Origin: Cellvibrionales bacterium UBA4495
GTDB taxonomy: Bacteria > Pseudomonadota > Gammaproteobacteria > Pseudomonadales > Porticoccaceae
Assembly (NCBI GenBank): GCA_002388905.1
Contig: DGNJ01000098.1
Location: forward strand, 10,376 to 18,843
Length of the DNA stretch: 8,468 nucleotides
Reading direction: 5' to 3'
Part shown: positions 1 through 8,400 of the stretch, piece after piece
How the letters are laid out: the number at the start of each line of letters is the position of its first letter
Numbering within the stretch: position 1 is the stretch's first letter
Position numbers and translations under genes: made by a program
Notes under the pieces: generated by a model
Database searches by the model: none
The model's input: only the letters and a program-made list of their open reading frames with translations
What the model was told of the DNA's origin: nothing

Positions 1-448
1 CGCCCTTCTGCCGCTCCAGGTGAGTCCAGCCCCGCACCAGGCGCGTGGCCATATGCTGCAACTGCGCAAGTTCCACCTGGAGCTTGCCCTCGTAGGTGCG
101 GGCACGTTGGGCGAAAATATCTAGAATAAGCCCGGTGCGGTCCAGCACCCGGCAACCCAGCGCCTTCTCAAGGTTGCGTTCCTGGCTGGGACTCAGGTTG
201 TGATTAAAGATAACCAGCTCGGCACACTCCCGCTCTACCGAGGCCTGCAGTTCCTCGAGCTTGCCGGTACCAATAAAATACTTGGGGTGGGGAGCGGAGC
301 GGCGACCGGTGACAAACTGCACCGGATCGCCGCCAGCGGACAGGACCAGTTCCTCGAACTCCCTGGGATCCTCCGGCTCGTCCTCGGTGTTCAGGTCCAG
401 ATGGACCAGGATGGCCAGTTCGCCGGACTCAGGGCGTTCAAAAAACAA
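1..448 (-). CDS. hflX: HflX, ribosome-associated GTPase (N-terminal part, cut by window edge)
   Basis: HflX is a GTPase that binds and splits stalled or idle 70S/50S ribosomes, for example after heat stress. Only the N-terminal 149 codons are present; the Walker-type G domain lies beyond the left edge. Visible family hallmarks are APHPKYFIGTGK (about residues 52-63), LSPSQERNLE, RVLDRTGLILDIFAQRART and QLQHMATRLVRGWTHLE, the glycine-rich N-domain and the start of the linker helices. The start is a TTG at 448-446, read LFFERPESGE, which aligns with the start of E. coli HflX. It is directly preceded by the TGA of hfq in the same frame, so no start further upstream is possible, and no in-frame ATG occurs until residue 138 or so. 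A full AGGAGG lies 5 nt upstream. It is co-transcribed with hfq, as in enterics. Identity is secure; the TTG start is inferred from the ribosome site and homology. Confidence 0.95.
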   Translation of the reverse strand, partial: MFFERPESGELAILVHLDLNTEDEPEDPREFEELVLSAGGDPVQFVTGRRSAPHPKYFIGTGKLEELQASVERECAELVIFNHNLSPSQERNLEKALGCRVLDRTGLILDIFAQRARTYEGKLQVELAQLQHMATRLVRGWTHLERQKG

Positions 449-727
449 TCATCCCTCCTGACCTTCGTCCTCGCTGATACCCGGTGCTTCATCGCTGCCC
501 TGGGGGGTCGCCAGGGGCAGACGCACCGGACGGGAAGGCACGACAGTGGAGATGGCGTGCTTGTAAACCATCTGACTGACAGTATTTCTAAGCAGGACCA
601 CAAACTGGTCGAAAGACTCGATCTGACCCTGCAATTTGATCCCGTTGACCAGGAAAATGGAAACGGGGATACGCTCTTTTCGAAGCAGGTTCAGAAAAGG
701 GTCTTGTAGATTATGCCCTTTTGACAT
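449..727 (-). CDS. hfq: Hfq, RNA chaperone (Sm-like hexamer)
   Basis: Hfq is a cytoplasmic homohexameric Sm-like protein that pairs small RNAs with mRNAs and affects mRNA decay and translation. The 92-residue product begins [13 protein letters not shown] and keeps the Sm1 core ([20 protein letters not shown]) and the Sm2 signature YKHAIST (55-61). Proximal-face residues Q8, D9, K56 and H57 and rim residues R16, K17 and R19 are present. Distal-face position 25 is Phe rather than the Tyr of E. coli. The C-terminal tail after residue 68 is short (about 24 residues) and acidic, ending SEDEGQEG, against roughly 35 residues in E. coli. The ATG at 727 has an AAGGAGA site at 736-742 with good spacing. 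It sits between miaA and hflX, as is standard in gammaproteobacteria, but is separated from miaA by an AT-rich spacer that probably carries its own promoters. Confidence 0.98.
   Translation of the reverse strand: MSKGHNLQDPFLNLLRKERIPVSIFLVNGIKLQGQIESFDQFVVLLRNTVSQMVYKHAISTVVPSRPVRLPLATPQGSDEAPGISEDEGQEG
454..459 (-). promoter_or_regulatory. Shine-Dalgarno site for hflX inside the 3' end of hfq
   Basis: The minus strand reads AGGAGG here, 5 nt before the TTG codon at 448. It lies within the last hfq codons (Gln-Glu-Gly). It decides the choice of the rare TTG start for hflX and suggests that hflX translation is coupled to termination on hfq. Confidence 0.75.
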
Positions 728-749
728 CGTTATTGTCTCCTTAACAAAA

Positions 750-777
750 ATTAAAAATGCGCTTAAAAATCAAGCAA
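750..777 (-). promoter_or_regulatory. Candidate proximal sigma70-type promoter for hfq
   Basis: Read on the minus strand, TTTAAT at 755-750 matches the -10 consensus at 5 of 6 positions. A weaker TTGCTT at 777-772 (3 of 6) sits 16 nt upstream. It lies in the AT-rich miaA-hfq spacer and would give a very short leader of about 15-20 nt that still contains the AAGGAG site. The match is by eye only, and the region is AT-rich enough for chance -10 matches. Confidence 0.3.
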
Positions 778-782
778 GTAGG

Positions 783-852
783 CAATTTGGCCAAAGCGCA
801 GGAAAGATACGCGTTTGCGACCACTCAGCACGGTCATGATACCAATTTGGCC
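783..852 (-). repeat. 10-bp direct repeat CAATTTGGCC flanking the hfq leader
   Basis: The plus strand reads CAATTTGGCC at 783-792 and again at 843-852, with 50 bp between them (60 bp start to start). The core CCAATTTGG of the second copy is nearly self-complementary. One copy sits at the predicted start point of the distal hfq promoter and the other within its transcribed leader. This could be a pair of operator half-sites or coincidence in an AT-rich spacer. Confidence 0.35.
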
Positions 853-853
853 T

Positions 854-1852
854 TCAGGAATATATGGGTCCATTTTGCAAATTTTTCAAGCAGTTAGTGA
901 AAATTTGCTGGAATTCCGACGGATTGCCCTCCTCGTCGTCGATAAACAACGCCGTTTTGCCGGGCCAGCGGCGCAGCCACGTCAGCTGGCGCTTGGCCAG
1001 TTGACGGGTAGCGGCGATACCCTTTTGCACCATTTCATTGTAGTCCACGCGCCCGTCCAGATAGTCCCAGACCTGGCGATAACCCACTGCGCGCAGGGCC
1101 GGCAACTCCGGGCCCAGGTCGCCCCGCCCGCGCAGGGCCCGGACTTCATCGATCAGGCCCGCGTCCAGCATTGCCCGGAAGCGTTGGGCAATACGGTCGT
1201 GGAGAAGTTCCCTGCGGTGGGGCAGCAGCGCCAACCGGGTCACGGCGTAGTGGTCGACAAGGGGATCGATGCCGGTGCCGGCCTCCCGCTGTTCGCGCTT
1301 GAGGGTCGAAACGGGGCGCCCCGCCAGCCGGTAGATTTCCAGGGCCCGCTGGATACGTTGGGAATGATTGGGATGAATGGCGGCGGCGCTGTCCGGGTCC
1401 ACCCGGGCCAGTTGACGGTGCAGGGCGGGCCAGCCACTGGTCCGCGCCTCGCGCAAAATCGCCTCCCGAACCTCGGGATCCGCCGGCGGCAGATCCGCCA
1501 GCCCCTCCTCCAGCACCCGGAAATAGAGCATGGTGCCACCCACCAGCAGGGGGATTTTTCCCCGGTCCGCGATGCCGGCCATGAGCGCGGCGGTATCGGC
1601 GGCAAAATCCGCCGCCGAGTAGGGTTCCGACGGGTCGCGGATATCCACCAGGTGGTGGGGTGCGGCCGCCAGGATGGCGGCATCGGGCTTGGCGGTACCG
1701 ATATCCATGCCCCTGTAGACCATCGCCGAGTCGACGCTGATGATTTCCACCGATAATCGTTGCGAGAGGGCCACCGCCAGGTCGGTCTTGCCGGTGGCGG
1801 TTGGCCCCATGAGGAAGATTGCCGGCGGCCTGCCGGCGGCGCGATCGGCCAT
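854..1852 (-). CDS. miaA: MiaA, tRNA dimethylallyltransferase
   Basis: MiaA transfers a dimethylallyl group from DMAPP to N6 of adenosine 37 in tRNAs that read codons beginning with U, the first step toward ms2i6A. The 332-residue product has the P-loop GPTATGKT (16-23), [18 protein letters not shown] with catalytic-site D41 and S42, [13 protein letters not shown] (66-78), VGGTMLYF with T107, [13 protein letters not shown] and, near the C-terminus, [16 protein letters not shown]. The start is placed at ATG 1852 ([18 protein letters not shown]). It has a GAGAGG site about 9 nt upstream and follows the mutL stop by 2 nt. A start at 1930 would add 26 residues unlike the family and overlap mutL by 76 nt. 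The last 30 or so residues are poorly conserved and encoded by AT-rich DNA, so the gene's tail doubles as hfq regulatory sequence. Length is close to the 316 residues of E. coli. Confidence 0.97.
   Translation of the reverse strand: MADRAAGRPPAIFLMGPTATGKTDLAVALSQRLSVEIISVDSAMVYRGMDIGTAKPDAAILAAAPHHLVDIRDPSEPYSAADFAADTAALMAGIADRGKIPLLVGGTMLYFRVLEEGLADLPPADPEVREAILREARTSGWPALHRQLARVDPDSAAAIHPNHSQRIQRALEIYRLAGRPVSTLKREQREAGTGIDPLVDHYAVTRLALLPHRRELLHDRIAQRFRAMLDAGLIDEVRALRGRGDLGPELPALRAVGYRQVWDYLDGRVDYNEMVQKGIAATRQLAKRQLTWLRRWPGKTALFIDDEEGNPSEFQQIFTNCLKNLQNGPIYS
859..889 (-). promoter_or_regulatory. Candidate distal promoter for hfq within the miaA 3' end
   Basis: On the minus strand TTGAAA (889-884, 5 of 6 to the -35 consensus) is followed after 19 nt by TATATT (864-859, 5 of 6 to the -10 consensus). 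The spacer is longer than ideal. Transcription would start around 852 and give an hfq leader of about 125 nt. In E. coli, hfq promoters are likewise found inside miaA. This supports the idea that hfq and hflX can be expressed apart from the upstream operon. Confidence 0.35.
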
Positions 1853-1854
1853 GG

Positions 1855-3669
<1,815 letters not shown>

Positions 3670-3701
3670 CGCTTCCTCGTGGGTCGATCCGGCGAACGGC
3701 C

Positions 3702-5042
3702 TCAGGAGGCGGGAATCTTGATTCGCTGCCCCACCCGGATCACGGTGGATTTCATTTCATTGTACCGCACGATCGCATCCACGGAGACATCGTGGCGCTG
3801 GGCGATATCGGAAAGCGTATCGCCGCGGCCGATGGTATAGACCCTGTCGGCGCCCCGGTGTTGGTTGGCCGCCACCCAGGTCCCCAGTGGCGGCTTGGCG
3901 TAGAAATATCGCCTGACCCCTGAGAAGATGGCGTCCGCCATGCGCCGCTGATAGGCGGCATTGGACAACTGGCGGGCCTCGGTGGGATTGGAGATAAAAC
4001 CGGTTTCCACCAGGATGGAGGGAATATCCGGCGATTTGAGCACCACGAACCCGGCCTGTTCCACCTGCTTCTTGTGCAAGCGGGCAATGCCGCCCATGGC
4101 CTTGAGAACCTCCTCGCCCACCTCCAGGCTGCTGTTCAGGGTCGCGGTCATGGACAGATCCAGCAGCACGCTGGCCAGCATGCTGTCCTTGTCGCTGAGC
4201 TTGACCGTGCCCACGCCACCGATAAGGTCGGCCCGGTTCTCCCGCTCCGCCAGATAGCGGGCGGTTTCACTGGTGGCGCCACTGGGGGACAGGGCGAACA
4301 CCGAGGCGCCCCGGGCAGCCGGGCTCTTGAAGGCATCCGCGTGGATCGACACGAAAACATCGACCCGCGCGCTGCGGGCCAGATCGGTGCGCTTGCGCAG
4401 GGGGATATAGTAGTCCCCGGTACGGATCAGCACCGCCTTGAAGCCCGGTTCGGCATCCGCCAGGCGCTTCAATTCCCGGCTGATGGCCAGGACCACCTGC
4501 TTTTCGTGCAACCGGTTGGGGCCGATGGCGCCGGGATCCTCGCCACCGTGACCGGCATCGATGCCGATAAGGATATCGCGCTGGCTGCTCTCCATGTCCA
4601 TATAGTCGCGCAGGGTCTTGGAGCGTTTGGCTTCCATGTCATAGAGATCCACCACCAGCCGGTCGCCATACTGCTCGTTGCCCCTGAGGCTGAAGCTGCG
4701 GGGATTGATGGCCTTTTCCAGATCGAGCACCACCCGCAGGTCAGTGCCGTTGCGGGGCGCACTGCGAACGCCGGCAATGGGGGTATCGGCCAGGCCCAGG
4801 TCGGGAACGTCGCCGGGCAGGCGGGCGTTATCGATATCGATGACCAGGCGGCGGGGGTCGTCCAGGGAAAAGATGTTGTGGTTCACCGGACCGCTCAGGT
4901 CGAAAACCAGGCGGGTATGGTCGGGTGCCCGCCACAAGCGGACACCTTCGACGACGGCGGCCTGAGCCCGGCCGACCATCAGCAATAACAGTCCCAGGCA
5001 CAGTACGGCGGTCAGGTTTCGGGTGTGGAGTCGCTCTGCCAT
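3702..5042 (-). CDS. amiB: AmiB-like periplasmic N-acetylmuramoyl-L-alanine amidase
   Basis: This zinc amidase cuts the bond between N-acetylmuramic acid and the stem peptide during daughter-cell separation. The 446-residue product has a signal peptide (basic start with R4 and R9, hydrophobic 11-23, likely cleavage after AQA at 28). An AMIN domain (about 30-135) follows, which targets the septal cell wall. The Amidase_3 domain (about 158-380) has zinc ligands H165 ([10 protein letters not shown]), E180 and H234 (SIHADA) and catalytic E346 (VETGF). A LysM peptidoglycan-binding repeat lies at about 401-445 ([16 protein letters not shown]). Residues about 280-328 form the helical insertion typical of AmiA/B/C, which blocks the active site until EnvC- or NlpD-type activators act. 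E. coli AmiB also ends in a LysM domain, and the genomic position matches amiB. The ATG at 5042 overlaps tsaE by 31 nt with only a weak ribosome site, so translation is probably coupled. Confidence 0.95.
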   Translation of the reverse strand: MAERLHTRNLTAVLCLGLLLLMVGRAQAAVVEGVRLWRAPDHTRLVFDLSGPVNHNIFSLDDPRRLVIDIDNARLPGDVPDLGLADTPIAGVRSAPRNGTDLRVVLDLEKAINPRSFSLRGNEQYGDRLVVDLYDMEAKRSKTLRDYMDMESSQRDILIGIDAGHGGEDPGAIGPNRLHEKQVVLAISRELKRLADAEPGFKAVLIRTGDYYIPLRKRTDLARSARVDVFVSIHADAFKSPAARGASVFALSPSGATSETARYLAERENRADLIGGVGTVKLSDKDSMLASVLLDLSMTATLNSSLEVGEEVLKAMGGIARLHKKQVEQAGFVVLKSPDIPSILVETGFISNPTEARQLSNAAYQRRMADAIFSGVRRYFYAKPPLGTWVAANQHRGADRVYTIGRGDTLSDIAQRHDVSVDAIVRYNEMKSTVIRVGQRIKIPAS

Positions 5043-5524
5043 GATTCGAGCCTGGTCAGCACTTGTTCCCCGGTTCTTGTAGGGGCCATTATAACCAGCC
5101 GTCGACCGCTGTTTTCAACCGAGATTGTCACACGCAGGTCGGGTCGGGGCAACATCCCGGCGCCGCGCTCGGGCCACTCGATCATGCCCAGGCTCTCGTC
5201 CTCGAAATAATCCCGGATACCCATGTACTCAAGCTCTTCCGGATCCCCCAGACGGTACAGGTCGAAGTGAAAAACCCTGCCGCTGTCCAGTTCGTAGGGT
5301 TCCACCAGGGTATAGGTGGGGCTCTTCACCGGGCCGGCGTGACCCCGGCCACGCAGGATACCCCGGCACAGGGTGGTCTTGCCGGCACCGAGATCGCCCT
5401 CCAGAAAAATCAGCCCGGACGCCATGGCGGCCCCGAGCGCCTCGCCGAAGGACTCCATGGCCTCCTCCCCGTCCAGGTACAGGCCGAGTACCGCCAGTGG
5501 CCGTGCGTCCACGTCGACAGTCAC
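5012..5524 (-). CDS. tsaE: TsaE, ATPase of the tRNA t6A37 synthesis complex
   Basis: TsaE works with TsaB, TsaC and TsaD to make N6-threonylcarbamoyladenosine at position 37 of tRNAs reading ANN codons. Its ATPase activity resets the TsaB-TsaD complex. The 170-residue product shows the P-loop GDLGAGKTT (43-51), the switch region VKSPTYTLVEPY (66-77), HFDLYRL (87-93), and IEWPER (115-120) in place of a Walker B-type segment. The start is assigned to GTG at 5524. It overlaps the nnr stop as GTGA and has a full GGAGGTGA site 7 nt upstream. An ATG at 5551 would add 9 residues, but that extension is encoded by the ribosome site itself. E. coli TsaE is 153 residues; the extra length here is mainly at the C-terminus, where the gene runs 31 nt into amiB. 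Confidence 0.95.
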   Translation of the reverse strand: MTVDVDARPLAVLGLYLDGEEAMESFGEALGAAMASGLIFLEGDLGAGKTTLCRGILRGRGHAGPVKSPTYTLVEPYELDSGRVFHFDLYRLGDPEELEYMGIRDYFEDESLGMIEWPERGAGMLPRPDLRVTISVENSGRRLVIMAPTRTGEQVLTRLESWQSDSTPET

Positions 5525-7026
5525 AGGCCATTCACCTCCCGGCGCAGCCAATGAAAGAGGTCGGTGGCGCCGAGACCCCGCTCGCCGCCCGCTCCGGCAG
5601 CCCGGTCGGCGGCCCGCGCGTGCAGGCAGACACCCAGGCGCGCGGCATCACCGGGAGACAGGCCCTGGGCGAGCAGTCCGCCGAGAATCCCGCTCAGGAC
5701 GTCGCCCATGCCACCGGTTGCCATGCCCGGATTGCCGCCGGTGCACAGCCCCACCGGTTCGTCGCCACCGCCGCACACCAGGGATCCCGCTCCTTTGAGG
5801 ATGACGGTGGCCCCGTATTTTTGCTGCAGGGCGCGAACCGCGGCGAAACGGTCCGCCTGGATGTCGGCCGGCTCACAACCCAGCAGGCGCGCCGCCTCCC
5901 CCGGATGGGGAGTCAGCAGCCATTTGCCGGCATCGGCATCGGCACCGGCGCCGATTCGGCCCTGGGCGAGGATGTTGAGGCCATCGGCGTCAATGATCAG
6001 CGGCAGGCCACTGGCCACGGCTTTCTGGAATAATTGTTCGGACCAGGGGGAGCGCCCCAGGCCGGGGCCCACCACCAGCACCGAGGGGCGGTCGAGATGG
6101 GGCTCGAGCTCCTGGCCGGAGGCCGTGGCCAGGGCCATCACCTCGGGACAGCGGGCGAGAATGGCGGCCACGTGCTCGGCCCGGGTGGCGGCACTGACCA
6201 GGCCCGCGCCGGTGCGCAGGGCCGCTTCGGCGGCCATGGCAACGGCGCCGCCGAAACCCTGGTCGCCACCGATCACCATGACATGGCCATAGTGACCCTT
6301 GTGGGCATCCCGGGGCCGGGGGCCGAGCAGCGAACGCAGACTCGCCAGGTCGAGTATCTCGGTGGCCGCCTCGTCGGCTGGCCGGATGGAATCGGGCGTG
6401 CCCAGATCGTCGAAGACAATCTCCCCGACCACCGCCGGGCCCTTGCCGGTAAAAAGCCCCCGCTTGAGCCCGATAAACGTGGGTGTCACCTGGGCCCGCA
6501 CCGCCGACCCGCCGTGGACACCCGTGTCGCTGTCGAGTCCGGACGGGATATCCACGGCCATTACCGGCAAACCGGCGCTGTTGACCGCCGCCACGGCCTC
6601 ATCGAAGGGTTTTCGCAACGCCCCCTTGATGCCGGTACCGAGCATGGCATCGACGATGATCCCTGCCTCCGGCACCGGTGCCTCCTGGAAGGGCGTCATG
6701 GCCACACCCGCCTCGCGGGCATAGCGCCAGGCGCGTTCGGCATCGCCCTTGAGCTTCTCCGCCGGGGCCACCTGGACGATCTCGGCGTCGATGCCCCGTT
6801 CCCGGGCCAGGCCGGCGACGATATAGCCATCGCCGCCATTGTTGCCGCCGCCGCAGTAGACGGTGATTTTTACCGGCTCCGGCCAGCGATCCAGAAGGGC
6901 TTTCAGGGCCGCCCGGCCGGCGCGTTTCATCAGGACGATACCCGGGATGCCGGCCTCCTCGATGGCGCGACGGTCCAGTTCGCGAACCTGCTCGGCGGTG
7001 TACAGGGCGGTGGGTAGTGCTGTCAT
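5521..7026 (-). CDS. nnr: Nnr, bifunctional NAD(P)HX epimerase / ADP-dependent dehydratase
   Basis: Nnr repairs NADHX and NADPHX, hydrated forms of NAD(P)H. The N-terminal YjeF_N half interconverts the R and S epimers, and the C-terminal ribokinase-like half removes water from the S form using ADP. The 501-residue product has CGGGNNGGDGYIVAGLA (58-74), DAMLGTGIKG (126-135) and VDIPSGLDSDTG (158-169) in the epimerase. The dehydratase has KGHYGHVMVIGG (243-254), VVGPGLGRS (318-326), IIDADGLN (344-351), TPHPGEAARLLG (372-383), ILKGAGSLV (409-417) and the active-site loop GNPGMATGGMGDVLSG (431-446) with the catalytic Asp at 442. The ATG at 7026 is preferred, with GGAAGG 4 nt before it. An ATG at 7038 (adding MEGT) is the alternative. 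The gene heads the operon and overlaps tsaE by 4 nt. Confidence 0.96.
   Translation of the reverse strand: MTALPTALYTAEQVRELDRRAIEEAGIPGIVLMKRAGRAALKALLDRWPEPVKITVYCGGGNNGGDGYIVAGLARERGIDAEIVQVAPAEKLKGDAERAWRYAREAGVAMTPFQEAPVPEAGIIVDAMLGTGIKGALRKPFDEAVAAVNSAGLPVMAVDIPSGLDSDTGVHGGSAVRAQVTPTFIGLKRGLFTGKGPAVVGEIVFDDLGTPDSIRPADEAATEILDLASLRSLLGPRPRDAHKGHYGHVMVIGGDQGFGGAVAMAAEAALRTGAGLVSAATRAEHVAAILARCPEVMALATASGQELEPHLDRPSVLVVGPGLGRSPWSEQLFQKAVASGLPLIIDADGLNILAQGRIGAGADADAGKWLLTPHPGEAARLLGCEPADIQADRFAAVRALQQKYGATVILKGAGSLVCGGGDEPVGLCTGGNPGMATGGMGDVLSGILGGLLAQGLSPGDAARLGVCLHARAADRAAGAGGERGLGATDLFHWLRREVNGL
5532..5539 (-). promoter_or_regulatory. Strong Shine-Dalgarno site deciding the tsaE GTG start
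   Basis: The minus strand reads GGAGGTGA, fully complementary to the 3' end of 16S rRNA, with 7 nt to the GTG at 5524. It is embedded in the last codons of nnr. It favours the GTG over the in-frame ATG at 5551, which lies upstream of the site. Confidence 0.8.
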
Positions 7027-7068
7027 TGTGCCTTCCATCTCTTCGTCGGGGCGTGGATTTCTGGCAGA

Positions 7069-7074
7069 ATTATA
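7069..7074 (-). promoter_or_regulatory. Candidate -10 element of the nnr operon promoter
   Basis: The minus strand carries a perfect TATAAT here in the queG-nnr divergent spacer. It would start transcription near 7062 and leave a leader of about 36 nt before the nnr ATG. No convincing -35 hexamer is visible 16-18 nt upstream and there is no extended TG motif, so an activator may be needed or the match may be partly chance. Placement in a divergent intergenic region ahead of the first gene supports it. Confidence 0.5.
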
Positions 7075-7162
7075 GGGCATAGTACGCACAATTCCTGCAC
7101 GGGGAATGCCGGCGGGCCCATTCATTGCCCGCGACCTCTCCCCACCTTCAGTCGACGCGCCC

Positions 7163-8272
7163 ATGCCCCTCGCCAGCACCGACCTCGAACACCTGGCCCG
7201 CCAGATCAAAACCTGGGGCCGCGAACTGGGTTTCCAGCAGACCGCCATTGCCGGCATCGACCTGAAAATGGCGGGCGACAGGCTGCGGGAATGGCTGGCA
7301 AAGGGTTACCAGGGAGACATGGCCTGGATGGCCGAGCACGGTGAGAAGCGCTGGCACCCGGACCAGCTGCTGCCCGGCACCGCCCGCGTTATCGCCTTGC
7401 GCATGGATTACCTGCCGCCGGACAGCAACCTGATCGCCGTGCTGCGCGACAGCGACAAGGCCTATCTGTCCCGCTACGCCCTGGGCCGCGACTACCACAA
7501 ACTGATCCGCAAGCGCCTGGCCACCCTCACCCGGCTGATCAAGGAGGCCGCCGGCGAAAGCGTGGTTCAGCGCCCCTTCGTGGACAGCGCCCCGGTACTG
7601 GAAAAACCGCTGGCGGAAAAAGCGGGGCTGGGCTGGATGGGCAAGCACACCCTTATCCTCAATAGCGAAGCGGGCTCCTGGTTTTTCCTGGGGGAAATCT
7701 ATACCTCCCTGCCCCTGCCGGTCGACGCCCCCGACCAGCCGGACCGCTGCGGCAGTTGCAGCGCCTGCCTTAACATCTGCCCCACCGATGCCTTTCCCCG
7801 CCCCTACGAACTGGATGCCCGGCGCTGCATTTCCTACCTGACCATCGAGCATAAGGGCGCCATCCCCGAGGAACTGCGGCCCCTTATGGGCAATCGGGTT
7901 TTCGGTTGCGACGATTGCCAGGCCATTTGTCCCTGGAACCGGTTCGCCCGCCCCACCGACGAGTCGGATTTCCATCCCCGCCACGGGCTGGCGGATGCAC
8001 GGCTGGTAACCCTGTTCCGATGGACCGAGGCGGAGTTCCTGGAAAAAACCGCCGGTTCGCCCATCCGGCGCATCGGCTACGAACGCTGGCAGCGCAACCT
8101 GGCGGTGGGCCTGGGTAACGGCAGTGCGAGTTCGGAAGCTGTCCGGGCCCTGGCGGAAAAGCGGGACACCGCCTCGCCGCTGGTCCGGGAGCATATCGAC
8201 TGGGCCCTTGAAAACCTGCGCAAGCAGGATACCCGGGCACCGGGACCGAAACCCTTCCCACTGCTCAACTAG
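7163..8272 (+). CDS. queG: QueG, epoxyqueuosine reductase
   Basis: QueG catalyses the last step of queuosine synthesis, reducing epoxyqueuosine to queuosine in the wobble position of GUN tRNAs, using cobalamin and two 4Fe-4S clusters. The 369-residue product has RYALGRDYHKL (104-114), RPFVDSAPVLEKPLAEKAGLG with catalytic D141, and GWMGKHTLILN (157-167). Cluster cysteines are C196, C199, C202 and C206, then C222, C249, C252 and C256 (CDDCQAICPWNR). A C-terminal HEAT-like region carries IRRIGYERWQRNLAVGLGN. The start is set at ATG 7163 because MPLASTDLEHLARQIKTWGRELGFQQ aligns with the E. coli N-terminus. An in-frame ATG at 7106 would add 19 non-family residues. Neither has a clear ribosome site. 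It is divergent from nnr, as in E. coli. The stop TAG directly abuts the repeat-rich right edge, and the protein lacks about ten C-terminal residues relative to E. coli (379). Confidence 0.95.
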   Translation: MPLASTDLEHLARQIKTWGRELGFQQTAIAGIDLKMAGDRLREWLAKGYQGDMAWMAEHGEKRWHPDQLLPGTARVIALRMDYLPPDSNLIAVLRDSDKAYLSRYALGRDYHKLIRKRLATLTRLIKEAAGESVVQRPFVDSAPVLEKPLAEKAGLGWMGKHTLILNSEAGSWFFLGEIYTSLPLPVDAPDQPDRCGSCSACLNICPTDAFPRPYELDARRCISYLTIEHKGAIPEELRPLMGNRVFGCDDCQAICPWNRFARPTDESDFHPRHGLADARLVTLFRWTEAEFLEKTAGSPIRRIGYERWQRNLAVGLGNGSASSEAVRALAEKRDTASPLVREHIDWALENLRKQDTRAPGPKPFPLLN

Positions 8273-8301
8273 GGCCTGTTAACACTAATTGGATTGCGCC
8301 T

Positions 8302-8400
8302 GTTGTGACTAAAAATTCGCCAATCGAGGCATGAGGAGAGTAGTTTGGTTGTTCCAAATGAACGACGAGTAACGAAGAGTGGTGGATTTTTAGCCACAAC
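8302..8400. repeat. 20-bp imperfect inverted repeat with 59-nt loop
   Basis: The left arm at 8302-8321 (core GTGACTAAAAATTCGCC) and the right arm at 8381-8400 (core GGTGGATTTTTAGCCAC) are complementary at 17 of 20 positions. As plus-strand RNA, two of the three mismatches (8317/8385 and 8319/8383) become G-U wobble pairs and one (8308/8394) is A-C. The arms enclose 59 nt, including the first of the short hairpins described separately. Confidence 0.75.

Noticed and set aside
815..1756. 313-codon open frame antisense to miaA
   Set aside because: Low-complexity Gly/Arg/Gln/His translation typical of an antisense shadow; miaA occupies the opposite strand with all its motifs.
4074..4988. 304-codon open frame antisense to amiB
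   Set aside because: It is complementary to the conserved amidase and AMIN coding sequence and shows no family signature of its own.
6034..7017. 327-codon open frame antisense to nnr
   Set aside because: Shadow of the nnr coding sequence with no domain or ribosome site.
7027..7257. Extended nnr start at 7257 giving 578 residues
   Set aside because: The added residues are unlike the family, cross the candidate TATAAT and overlap the start of divergent queG. The family-like start is at 7026.
7148..8194. 348-codon open frame antisense to queG
   Set aside because: Complementary to conserved queG, including its cluster cysteines; no independent evidence of a gene.
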